NCBI GenBank assembly: GCA_018814505.1
Contig: JAHIZQ010000155.1
Location: forward strand, 1-6,201
Length of the DNA stretch: 6,201 bases
DNA from: Candidatus Omnitrophota bacterium
GTDB lineage: Bacteria > Omnitrophota > Gorgyraeia > Tantalellales > Tantalellaceae
Reading direction: 5' to 3'
Part shown: positions 1 to 5,926 of the stretch, piece by piece
How positions within the stretch are numbered: position 1 is the stretch's first letter
How the letters are laid out: each line of letters opens with the position of its first letter
Program-made: the position numbers and the translations under genes
The notes under the pieces: model-generated
Database searches by the model: none
What the model was told of the DNA's origin: nothing
Seen by the model: only the letters and a program-made list of their open reading frames with translations

Positions 1-53
1 AACATTATTTAATTCTGAAACAAAGAAATTTGAAAGGTATGTATAGTAAGATT

Positions 54-71
54 CCGATATGAACTTATCGG
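54..71 (-). terminator. Possible weak hairpin terminator after hldD
   Basis: A perfect 6-bp inverted repeat (CCGATA at 54-59, TATCGG at 66-71, 6-nt loop) lies 2 nt beyond the hldD stop codon in the direction of transcription. The minus strand beyond it (AATCTTAC) has no real T-run, so termination would be weak. It could equally be a chance or processing hairpin. Nothing else is recognisable in 1-73, which holds no gene. Confidence 0.3.
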
Positions 72-73
72 TA

Positions 74-1036
74 CTAAAAATATTTTTCTTCCTGCAAATA
101 TCCGACATAATCTTTGACCGATTCTTCGAGTGATCGAAACTCAATCATGCAACCCGTTTTTCTGAGTTTGAACATATCAGCTGACGTAAAATACTGATAT
201 TTTGACTGAAGAGTTTCCGGCATATCAATATATTTTATTACCGGTTTTTTGCTTAACGCGGAAAACATGGCTTTTGCCAAATCGTTCCACGTTCGTGCAG
301 TACCTGTCCCTAAATTATAAATGCCCGTATTGTCGGGCCTGCAGAAAAAATAATACATTACATCGATTGCGTCTTTTACGTAAATAAAATCCCGTTTTTG
401 ACCACCATCCGCGTATTCTTCCCGGTATGACTTAAAAAGTTCTATTTTTCCTTCGTTTCTTACTTTCGAAAAATTTTTGCAAACAATACTTCTCATGTCT
501 CCCTTATGGTATTCATTCGGCCCAAACACGTTAAAAAACTTGAATCCCGTAACCTGATCGGCCAATCCACTGTTTAGTATCCACAAATCAAAAAGCTGTT
601 TTGAATAACCATACATATTTAGCGGTTTCTGGATTCTTGTATTTTCATCGTTGTCACTGTATCCAAAAATTCCCGCGCCATAAGTTGCGGCACTTGAAGC
701 ATACAAAAAAGAGGCTTTTTGGGTTAAAGCCCATTCTGCCAAAATTTTTGAATATTCGTAATTGTTCTTAATGTAGTACCCGGCATCGGTAAGTGTTGTA
801 GAACTGCATGCTCCCATATGCACAACACACTCAGGGGTGGGCATTTTATGAGTTTCAATTTTTGATATAAATTCATCTTTTTGAACATAATCGCGGAATT
901 TTTTTCCGAGAAGGTTTTTCCATTTGCTAGAACTATCAAGATCATCGACAACTATTATGTTATCAATTCCAGCATCATTAAGTTTTTTAAGAAAACAGCT
1001 CCCTATAAAACCCGCGCCACCTGTTAGAACTATCAT
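74..1036 (-). CDS. hldD: ADP-L-glycero-D-manno-heptose 6-epimerase (HldD/RfaD)
   Basis: This NAD(P)-dependent short-chain dehydrogenase-type epimerase converts ADP-D-glycero-D-manno-heptose to the L-glycero form. That is the last step in making the activated heptose for the LPS inner core, and it occurs in the cytoplasm. The 320-aa protein starts with the Rossmann motif TGGAGFIG (residues 5-12). It carries the family signature ACSSTT (76-81), the ASSAATYG block (113-120), the catalytic YGYSK (Y142, K146) and HKG (K178, aligned from memory with the E. coli active-site lysine). The segment YADGGQKRDFIYVKDA is also typical of the family. The length is close to the roughly 310 aa of the E. coli enzyme. 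The start is supported by AAGG four nt upstream. It lies 16 nt behind lpxD and is very likely co-transcribed with it. No defects are seen. Confidence 0.95.
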   Translation of the reverse strand: MIVLTGGAGFIGSCFLKKLNDAGIDNIIVVDDLDSSSKWKNLLGKKFRDYVQKDEFISKIETHKMPTPECVVHMGACSSTTLTDAGYYIKNNYEYSKILAEWALTQKASFLYASSAATYGAGIFGYSDNDENTRIQKPLNMYGYSKQLFDLWILNSGLADQVTGFKFFNVFGPNEYHKGDMRSIVCKNFSKVRNEGKIELFKSYREEYADGGQKRDFIYVKDAIDVMYYFFCRPDNTGIYNLGTGTARTWNDLAKAMFSALSKKPVIKYIDMPETLQSKYQYFTSADMFKLRKTGCMIEFRSLEESVKDYVGYLQEEKYF

Positions 1037-1052
1037 ATATCCTTACCTTTTT

Positions 1053-2063
1053 TTATTCCGGCGTTTTTCTAAATAAAGTTTGAATTTTACGCCTATTGCG
1101 AAGAAGAAGAGACAACAGCCCATGGAGTTTCCTCGCCTCAGAGGCTTCCCTGGACGGATACCCAAAAACCGAAGCATTGTCCTTGACACTACCAGTAATC
1201 CCTGTTTTAGCTCCAACTTTCACGTTTTTACCGATCTTCACATGATCTGCAACACCCACTTGTCCGCCAATAAGAGTGTTCTCCCCGATACTGCTACTTC
1301 CCGCGATACCCGTTTGCGCCGCGATCATTATATTTTTGCCAAGAGTCACATTATGCGCAACTTGCACCTGATTATCAATTTTTGTACCCGCACCCACAAT
1401 TGTATCTTTAAACGTACCTTTGTCAATACAAACGTTAGCGCCAATTTCAACATTGTCTTCGAGGATAACGGTACCCATCTGCGGAACTTTATAGATTTTC
1501 CCATCTTTCGGAATATATCCAAACCCATCCGCGCCAAGAACTGTGCCTGCATGAATGGTTACGTTATTTTTTATTATAACGTTATCATAAACTGTAACGT
1601 TTGGATATAAACAAACGTTACTGCCTATCGTTACATTTCTACCTATTGTACAGTTAGCACCAACCACAAAATTGTCACCTATCCGCGTGTTACTACCAAT
1701 TACCGTATTTGGCCCAACCGAAACGTTCTTCCCAAACTGAACCGTCTCATCTATAACACTAGTTGAATGAATGGTTCCCTTTTTAGGCGGAATTATTTCC
1801 AACATAGCGTTATATAAAACCGTCATGGCAAGTTTCATGTTTTCAACCTTAAGAATTGTCTTAGGATAATCTGTTACATCATCTGAAAACATAACACACG
1901 CCGCTTTACTGCGCCCTGCCTCGTCAAGACTATTACGATCAAACGCGAAAGTCATATCATTAGCTTCAGCAAAAGCCAAAGCCGATATGCCTTTAACTTT
2001 TACCGCACCATCACCGATTACTTTTCCGTTAACTAATTTTGCTATCTCATTAATCGTAATCAT
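1053..2063 (-). CDS. lpxD: UDP-3-O-acylglucosamine N-acyltransferase (LpxD)
   Basis: LpxD transfers a 3-hydroxyacyl chain from acyl-ACP to the 2-amino group of UDP-3-O-acylglucosamine, the third step of lipid A synthesis, in the cytoplasm. The 336-aa protein has the expected layout. Residues 1-100 form the N-terminal uridine-binding domain (for example GDGAVKVKGISAL). About 105-295 form a left-handed beta-helix of hexapeptide repeats of the [IV]GxN type. The C-terminal helix (about 303-332) is basic. Family landmarks are GADGFGY (177-183) and VAHNV with the catalytic His at 237, equivalent to His239 of E. coli from memory. A GAGGG ribosome site lies 4 nt before the ATG. The gene is followed 16 nt later by hldD, not by fabZ/lpxA as in Proteobacteria. 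A perfect hairpin ends 38 nt upstream, so it needs its own promoter or read-through from the HU gene. Confidence 0.95.
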   Translation of the reverse strand: MITINEIAKLVNGKVIGDGAVKVKGISALAFAEANDMTFAFDRNSLDEAGRSKAACVMFSDDVTDYPKTILKVENMKLAMTVLYNAMLEIIPPKKGTIHSTSVIDETVQFGKNVSVGPNTVIGSNTRIGDNFVVGANCTIGRNVTIGSNVCLYPNVTVYDNVIIKNNVTIHAGTVLGADGFGYIPKDGKIYKVPQMGTVILEDNVEIGANVCIDKGTFKDTIVGAGTKIDNQVQVAHNVTLGKNIMIAAQTGIAGSSSIGENTLIGGQVGVADHVKIGKNVKVGAKTGITGSVKDNASVFGYPSREASEARKLHGLLSLLLRNRRKIQTLFRKTPE

Positions 2064-2101
2064 TTTACCCTCTTTTTTAGAGTTAACACCTCTTCTAAAA
2101 C

Positions 2102-2135
2102 AACATCCCCCGTTTCAATATAAACGGGGGATGTT
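2102..2135 (-). terminator. Strong intrinsic terminator of the HU gene
   Basis: This is a perfect 14-bp inverted repeat (AACATCCCCCGTTT at 2102-2115 and its complement at 2122-2135) with a 6-nt loop. It contains a run of five C:G pairs. On the minus strand it is followed by GTTTTAG, a short T-run, and it starts 25 nt beyond the HU stop codon. The plus strand has no T-run after the stem, so it should act on the HU transcript. It ends only 38 nt before lpxD. Confidence 0.75.
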
Positions 2136-2160
2136 ATCTTCCAATTCAATACACGAAGAA

Positions 2161-2445
2161 TTATAAGCTAGAAGAAAGATTTTTCCCTGTTCTAAAAGTA
2201 ACTACTTTTTTAGCCGGGATTTTTATCGCTTTGCCAGTCTGGGGATTCCTACCTATTCTGGCTTTTCTTGTCTTCATCTGAAAAGTGCCTAACTCTGGAA
2301 GACGAAGAACTCTGTCTTTCGCGGTGCCTTTGCTTAAACGCCAGGAAAGAGAAGAAACTACAGCGTCATAAGCTTTTGTCGCTTCAGCCTTTGTGTCATA
2401 CTTACCGGTTTTAAGGACTGCGCTAATAAAATCAGCTTTGTTCAT
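2161..2445 (-). CDS. hup: HU/IHF-family DNA-binding protein
   Basis: This is a small basic nucleoid protein that binds and bends DNA as a dimer. The 94 aa match the family length (about 90-95). An N-terminal helical dimerisation part (1-45, beginning MNKADFISAVLKTG) precedes the beta-arm region. The family signature GTFQMKTRKARIGRNPQTG spans 53-71, with the intercalating-tip RNP at 66-68, followed by IKIPAKKVVTFRTGKNL (74-90). The turn before the signature reads LPELGTF where most HU proteins have LPGFGTF, a mild departure. The start is fixed by a consensus Shine-Dalgarno AAAGGAGGTG (2451-2460) 5 nt before the ATG. It has its own strong promoter and terminator, so it is probably a highly expressed single-gene unit. 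HU versus IHF cannot be told apart with certainty; HU-like is preferred. Confidence 0.93.
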   Translation of the reverse strand: MNKADFISAVLKTGKYDTKAEATKAYDAVVSSLSWRLSKGTAKDRVLRLPELGTFQMKTRKARIGRNPQTGKAIKIPAKKVVTFRTGKNLSSSL

Positions 2446-2490
2446 TCACACACCTCCTTTGTCTTTGAACCATTCTAACCACTTTTTAAA

Positions 2491-2519
2491 AATATACTAG
2501 AATTTACAGCCCTTGTCAA
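2491..2519 (-). promoter_or_regulatory. Consensus sigma70-type promoter of the HU gene
   Basis: On the minus strand a perfect -35 box TTGACA (2514-2519) is separated by exactly 17 bp from the -10 box TATATT (2491-2496). Transcription would start near 2484, giving a leader of about 38 nt that contains the strong Shine-Dalgarno site. Very AT-rich DNA (about 2565-2581) lies further upstream. Confidence 0.85.
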
Positions 2520-2627
2520 TATAAATCAGCCGAAACAAGGCTTTTAGAAGAATTGTCACGAAACAAAATAAAAATTTAAAACCTCGCCCATTATGTTTCC
2601 GTCATTGCACCGCTTAATAATCAACAA

Positions 2628-2652
2628 TGTAACCCACATATGATAATGTCCT
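2628..2652 (+). repeat. Left terminal inverted repeat of the IS
   Basis: This 25-bp end pairs with 4103-4127 with six mismatches (positions 4, 6, 13, 15, 16 and 17 from the tip). The shared blocks are the tip TGT, CCACAT and AATGTCCT. A second AATGTCC follows at 2669-2675, 24 bp inward. A degenerate third copy (AATCTTCC, 2692-2699) overlaps the transposase promoter. Confidence 0.8.
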
Positions 2653-2685
2653 GTTTGACACAAATAGAAATGTCCTAATAACAAC

Positions 2686-2694
2686 TGCTATAAT
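2686..2694 (+). promoter_or_regulatory. Extended -10 promoter of the transposase gene
   Basis: The sequence TGCTATAAT is an extended -10 element (TGn plus a perfect TATAAT at 2689-2694). The best-spaced -35 is poor (TAGAAA, 18-bp spacer), which the TG motif could offset. Transcription would begin near 2701 and leave a leader of only about 17 nt, mostly the ribosome site AAGGAGG (2706-2712). Confidence 0.6.
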
Positions 2695-2717
2695 CTTCCT
2701 TTCAGAAGGAGGATATT

Positions 2718-4040
2718 ATGGTAGGAAAGGACATGATGACAATGAGTCAAAGGGACTTAAACAGATTGCATATCGCACACAAGATATTGGACAAAGAATT
2801 AAAGCAAGTAGACGCGGCAGGCATTTTAAAATTAAGCGCCAGACAAATAAGACGAATAATAAAAAAGGTGCGAACTGAAGGAGACAGGGGGATATTGCAT
2901 AAAGCCCGAGGAAGAGGATCAAACCGGAAGCTGTCCAAAAAAATAAAAAAGAAAACCATAAAACTATATAAGCAGAAATACTCAGATTTTGGACCAACCT
3001 TGGCAAACGAAAAGCTCTTTGAGATAGATAAGATAAAAATAGCCAATCAAACTCTTCGTAATTGGTTGATAGAAAAAGGCGAATGGGTGCCGAAGCGAAG
3101 GAAGAAGAAATACCGGCAATGGCGAGAAAGAAAACCACATTTTGGGCAAATGCTGCAGGGTGACGGATCTGAGCATGACTGGTTTGAAGACAGAGCGCCC
3201 AAATGTGTTCTTATGGGGTACATAGACGATGCAACGGGCAATGTGTTTGCCAGGTTTTATAAATATGAAGGAACTATCCCTGCAATGGACAGTTTTAAGA
3301 GATATATCAAGAAGTATGGCATACCGCAAAGTATTTACATGGACAATCATGCGGCGTATAAGAACAAGAAAAAGCTTACGATAGAAGAGGAATTAGAAGG
3401 CAGGAAGCCACTTAGTCAATTTGAGAGAGGGGTAAAGGAACTGGGGGTAGAATTTATACACGCACACTCACCAGAGGCAAAGGGAAGGATAGAAAGGCTA
3501 TTTGAGACCTTTCAAGATCGAGTAATAAAGGAAATGCGCCTGGCGGGAGTAAACTCGATACCCGAAGGCAACAAATTCCTTGAAAGCTATCTACCGAAAT
3601 ACAATAAACGATTCCGAGTTTTGCCTGCTAAAAAAGGTAACGTACACAGAACCTTAGAGAAACATATAAAGCTGGATGCGAAGCTGTGTATAAAGAATAA
3701 AGCGGTACTGAGGAATGATTTTACAGCGGTATGCAACAAGAAGTTATACCAAATATTGGATAAGACGAGGGCTAAAAAGATTACAATTGAAGAAAGGCTG
3801 AATGGACGAATAGTTCTCACAGATGGAGAAAAGATCCTGAAATACAAAGAGATACGACAGAGACCAGCTAAGAGTCTTCCAAAAAAGAAGAAATTGGTTA
3901 AACAAGCGCCTAATAGACCGGCAAATAACCATCCCTGGAAGAAGTGGATAGAAGGAGGTTATCCACAGAATCCAAGTTATTCACAAAGAAAGAAAAAAGA
4001 AGCAAAAAAGAAAGAAAAGCTACTGCTGCTGGTTCATTAA
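2718..4040 (+). CDS. DDE (rve-type) transposase, ISNCY/IS1202-like
   Basis: This 440-aa protein should catalyse movement of the surrounding element. An N-terminal helix-turn-helix (about 10-55, with AAGILKLSARQIRRI) is followed by a second basic helical DNA-binding part (about 60-130). The RNase H-like integrase core covers about 140-310. Likely catalytic residues are D149 (LQGDGSEHDW), D209 (SIYMDNHAAY) and E259 (KGRIERLFETFQ). The D209-E259 spacing is longer than the 35 residues of classic DD35E enzymes, which I recall as a feature of this group. NHPWKKW (404-410) and a Lys-rich tail end the protein. The frame is intact. The first ATG is preferred because AAGGAGG sits 5 nt upstream; internal Met codons at 6, 7 and 9 lack one. 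Codon use (many AGA/AGG and AAG, a purine-rich strand) differs from the flanking genes, as expected for transferred DNA. Confidence 0.92.
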   Translation: MVGKDMMTMSQRDLNRLHIAHKILDKELKQVDAAGILKLSARQIRRIIKKVRTEGDRGILHKARGRGSNRKLSKKIKKKTIKLYKQKYSDFGPTLANEKLFEIDKIKIANQTLRNWLIEKGEWVPKRRKKKYRQWRERKPHFGQMLQGDGSEHDWFEDRAPKCVLMGYIDDATGNVFARFYKYEGTIPAMDSFKRYIKKYGIPQSIYMDNHAAYKNKKKLTIEEELEGRKPLSQFERGVKELGVEFIHAHSPEAKGRIERLFETFQDRVIKEMRLAGVNSIPEGNKFLESYLPKYNKRFRVLPAKKGNVHRTLEKHIKLDAKLCIKNKAVLRNDFTAVCNKKLYQILDKTRAKKITIEERLNGRIVLTDGEKILKYKEIRQRPAKSLPKKKKLVKQAPNRPANNHPWKKWIEGGYPQNPSYSQRKKKEAKKKEKLLLLVH

Positions 4041-4053
4041 CAAAAACAAAACA

Positions 4054-4127
4054 GGACATTCTTACTTTGGTAAAAACCGGACATTCCTAAATGTGAGAGA
4101 ATAGGACATTTCTAAATGTGGTTGACA
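4054..4127 (+). repeat. Right IS end: terminal repeat plus 25-bp-spaced GGACATT iterons
   Basis: GGACATT occurs at 4054-4060, 4079-4085 and 4104-4110, exactly 25 bp apart each time. The outermost copy belongs to the terminal inverted repeat (4103-4127). The two outer units share a longer core related to CACATTTAGAAATGTCC when read inward from the tip. These are probably transposase binding sites. Confidence 0.7.
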
Positions 4128-4143
4128 ATTAGAAAAGTTGTGG

Positions 4144-4172
4144 TTTAAATTCTTAGACATTTGAAGTATAAT
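4144..4172 (+). promoter_or_regulatory. Promoter of the nucleotidyltransferase-like gene
   Basis: A perfect -10 TATAAT (4167-4172) has a 4/6 -35 match TTTAAA (4144-4149) at 17 bp. Transcription would start near 4179, 23 nt before the chosen ATG. A second candidate uses TTGACA from the IS tip (4122-4127) with TTAAAT (4145-4150), also at 17 bp. Confidence 0.55.
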
Positions 4173-4201
4173 AAAGGCTTAAAAATAGCATGGAGGGATT
4201 A

Positions 4202-4954
4202 ATGAAAATACAAAACATTGAAAAACTGCCTTTAGCCTGCCAAAAAGACGTGTGTTATTTATTGAACAAGCTGGAAGACATCTATGGCGATGATATTATC
4301 TCGGTTTTCGTTTATGGAAGTGTAACGGGACAAGACTATCATTCTAAAACATCTGACATTAATGTAGCTGTTGTTATGGAAGACACGTCCCTTAGCACGC
4401 TTTCACCGATACTTAAAACCGTAAAAAAAATCCGGTCCGCGAAAATCACGGCGCCTCTTTTTTTAACCCCGTCATACATAAAAATGTCCCTGGACACTTT
4501 CCCTGTTGAGTTTAGCACAATGAAAGATTCAAGATGTGTACTCGCGGGGGATGATATACTTGCGGGTATCAGTGTAAAAAATGAAGATTTGCGGGCCGAA
4601 TGTGAATATCAGCTGAAAGGAAAAATATTAACTATTCGCCAAGCGTATCTGGAACAGGCTTTAAACAAAAAGGGTGTTGAATGGCTTGTTAAAGAATCGT
4701 TTCGCGGATTGATACCAGTGTTTCAAAGTCTTCTCAAGATAAAACTTGGAACAAGCGCGCCGAAATCAAAAAAAGAAATTCTTGGTAAATTAGCGGAAGT
4801 GTTTGATATAGATACCGCGCCTTTTTTGGAGATTCTTCATGACCAGGAAAATGATGGAAAAATTGGCGGGAAAGATGCTAAACTTTTTTTAAACGAGTTT
4901 TTGGATACCCTTCAAAAACTTACCGAAACAGTTGATAAACTGTTGGTAAACTAG
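4202..4954 (+). CDS. Nucleotidyltransferase-fold protein with D-x-N motif
   Basis: This 250-aa cytoplasmic protein has no signal or membrane segment. Residues 32-60 have the shape of the nucleotidyltransferase (pol beta-like) fold: VFVYGS (35-40) with the Gly-Ser helix start, then SDINVAVV (51-58). Normally the latter reads SDIDL, with both Asp binding metal; here the second is Asn54. A later strand FPVEF (100-104) and VLAGDD (113-118) resemble predicted nucleotidyltransferases with the same D-I-N pattern. The C-terminal half (about 125-250) is helical and may bind the substrate. No substrate can be named, and catalysis is uncertain without the second Asp. The ATG at 4202 is chosen because GGAGGG (4192-4197) lies just before it; an in-frame ATG at 4190 has no ribosome site and falls about 11 nt from the predicted transcript start. 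The stop is 21 nt before the TPM gene, so co-transcription is likely. Confidence 0.75.
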   Translation: MKIQNIEKLPLACQKDVCYLLNKLEDIYGDDIISVFVYGSVTGQDYHSKTSDINVAVVMEDTSLSTLSPILKTVKKIRSAKITAPLFLTPSYIKMSLDTFPVEFSTMKDSRCVLAGDDILAGISVKNEDLRAECEYQLKGKILTIRQAYLEQALNKKGVEWLVKESFRGLIPVFQSLLKIKLGTSAPKSKKEILGKLAEVFDIDTAPFLEILHDQENDGKIGGKDAKLFLNEFLDTLQKLTETVDKLLVN

Positions 4955-4975
4955 AGTGGTGTGATTGCAATCAAT

Positions 4976-5725
4976 ATGAAAAAAATACTACTATTTTCAG
5001 TTTTAGTGATCGGATGTTTATTTTGTGTAAACGTGTTTTGTGGTGAAAACATAAACTTTCCAAAACCCGCGGGTTTTGTAACTGACACTGCCGGGATTAT
5101 CCCGCAAAAAGATAAAATCCGCATAGAAACCCTTGCGTATGATGTTGAAAAACAAACACAAATAGAGATTGCGGTTGTAACTATTGAAACAACCAGTCCA
5201 TATACCATAGAACAGTACGCCGTCAAGCTTTTTTCAGCATGGGGAATAGGCAAAAAAGGAAAAGATAATGGGATACTGGTGCTAGTTGCTAGTCTAGACC
5301 GAAAAGTGCGGATAGAGGTTGGGTACGGGTTGGAAGGCGTAATAACAGATTTGCATAGCAAATTGATTATAAGTGATTTGATACTGCCGTATTTTAGGCA
5401 GGGAGATTATGGATTGGGCGTTTTATCCGGGACAGTTGCGATTGCTCAAACCATAAGTAAAGAGTACAACGTAGAATTTAGTTCTTATCCGGATTCACAA
5501 ATTGTCAAAAAAGCTTCTCAGGTCAAAAAAGGTTCAGCTGGAGGTAGTCTTTTAACCTTACTCTTTTTTCTGCTGATATTTGGTTTTAGATTCGGAACTA
5601 TGTTTTTTCTTATGAGCACCCGGCCGGGTTATTGGTCAGGTGGAAGCGGCGGCAGTTTCGGAGGCGGGTTTGGAGGTTTCGGCGGAGGCATGTCCGGCGG
5701 CGGAGGCGCGTCAGGTGGGTGGTAG
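4976..5725 (+). CDS. Secreted, membrane-anchored TPM-domain protein (YgcG/Psb32-like)
   Basis: The 249-aa protein has an N-terminal signal sequence (MKKILLFSVLVIGCLFC, about 1-22) and a TPM domain (about 30-160). Recognisable TPM blocks are FVTDTAGIIP (34-43), GKDNGILVLVA (95-105) and RIEVGYGLEGVITD (112-125). A transmembrane segment follows (about 190-213), then a tail of Gly/Ser/Phe ending GGASGGW. Relatives include E. coli YgcG and plant Psb32/TLP18.3, for which acid phosphatase activity has been reported. The domain should lie outside the cytoplasmic membrane. VIGC (11-14) fits a lipobox, but the hydrophobic stretch continues past it, so lipidation is doubtful. ATG at 4976 is preferred for its MKK start; a GTG at 4961 would add five residues, and neither has a strong ribosome site. 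A LemA gene follows, the usual partner. Confidence 0.88.
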   Translation: MKKILLFSVLVIGCLFCVNVFCGENINFPKPAGFVTDTAGIIPQKDKIRIETLAYDVEKQTQIEIAVVTIETTSPYTIEQYAVKLFSAWGIGKKGKDNGILVLVASLDRKVRIEVGYGLEGVITDLHSKLIISDLILPYFRQGDYGLGVLSGTVAIAQTISKEYNVEFSSYPDSQIVKKASQVKKGSAGGSLLTLLFFLLIFGFRFGTMFFLMSTRPGYWSGGSGGSFGGGFGGFGGGMSGGGGASGGW

Positions 5726-5735
5726 ATGCGTTGCA

Positions 5736-5756
5736 TGTAGCACGTGACACGCTACA
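5736..5756. repeat. Imperfect palindrome after the TPM gene
   Basis: TGTAGC (5736-5741) and GCTACA (5751-5756) pair across a 9-nt centre that is itself partly symmetrical (CGTGACACG). ACGTG/CACGT can pair alternatively, and TTTTGATTTT follows, so it may act as a weak terminator for the TPM transcript. It could also be a dispersed palindromic repeat. Confidence 0.4.
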
Positions 5757-5788
5757 CGTTTTGATTTTGCAAAACAACCTCTGGGGTT

Positions 5789-5812
5789 GGTGAACCGGTT
5801 AAACGGTTCACC
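5789..5812. repeat. 9-bp perfect inverted repeat in the TPM-lemA gap
   Basis: GGTGAACCG (5789-5797) and CGGTTCACC (5804-5812) form a perfect stem with a 6-nt loop GTTAAA. There is no T-run on either side, so this is not a standard terminator. It may be an operator, an RNA leader element or a repeat unit. Confidence 0.5.
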
Positions 5813-5853
5813 TGTTACGCCGGTTTTGTTGGTTACGTTCGTTTGTGATGTAG

Positions 5854-5905
5854 ATACAGGGCTTGCCATGTACCCTGTGTGGTAGGGGGCTTGGTACACT
5901 TTTTA
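5854..5905 (+). promoter_or_regulatory. Overlapping hairpins in the lemA leader, terminator/attenuator-like
   Basis: ATACAGGG (5854-5861) can pair with CCCTGTGT (5873-5880, one G:U pair). Alternatively TGTACC (5869-5874) can pair with GGTACA (5893-5898), with CCCT/AGGG inside, followed directly by CTTTTT (5899-5904). The two folds exclude each other because both use 5869-5878. This is the layout of an antiterminator and a terminator, ending about 22 nt before lemA. It matches no riboswitch class I know, and it may only be the terminator of the upstream operon. Confidence 0.35.
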
Positions 5906-5926
5906 AAATAACCAGGAGGTTACGTA

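Larger units (their letters stand above)
2628..4127 (+). mobile_element. Insertion sequence, ISNCY/IS1202-like (ISDol1-type), apparently complete
   Basis: This 1500-bp element encodes one DDE transposase. The ends are defined by imperfect terminal inverted repeats at 2628-2652 and 4103-4127, identical at 19 of 25 positions and starting TGT. Inside each end the core AATGTCC (or GGACATT) recurs at 24-25 bp spacing. No convincing long target duplication is visible; ACAAT occurs at both junctions (2624-2628 and 4125-4129) but overlaps the repeats. The element lies between the HU promoter and a gene transcribed away from it, in intergenic DNA, so no gene is interrupted. The family name rests on recognising the transposase by its protein character; the exact group needs a database comparison. 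Confidence 0.85.

Noticed and set aside
1080..1610. 176-codon open frame on the plus strand opposite lpxD
   Set aside because: It lies wholly antisense to a clear lpxD, has no ribosome site and its protein has no recognisable character. Hexapeptide-repeat DNA commonly leaves the opposite strand open.
2655..2694. TTGACA (2655-2660) as -35 for the transposase TATAAT
   Set aside because: The spacer would be 28 bp, too long for a sigma70 promoter. The extended -10 is the better explanation.
2716..3350. Several minus-strand open frames opposite the transposase
   Set aside because: They overlap one another and the intact transposase gene. The Phe/Leu/Ser-rich composition is what the reverse of Lys/Arg-rich codons gives.
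4054..4110. Evenly spaced GGACATT copies as a CRISPR or plasmid iteron array
   Set aside because: The repeats are only 7-17 bp, are mirrored at the other IS end and flank a transposase, so they are transposon-end binding sites.
4190..4201. Upstream ATG at 4190 as start of the nucleotidyltransferase-like gene
   Set aside because: This ATG runs straight into the GGAGGG that serves the ATG at 4202, and it has no ribosome site of its own.
4951..5361. 136-codon minus-strand open frame opposite the TPM gene
   Set aside because: It is antisense to a well-supported domain, lacks a ribosome site and shows no family resemblance.
5711..5899. 62-codon minus-strand open frame in the TPM-lemA gap
   Set aside because: It has low-complexity, unrecognisable protein and no Shine-Dalgarno site. 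The region is better explained by inverted repeats.
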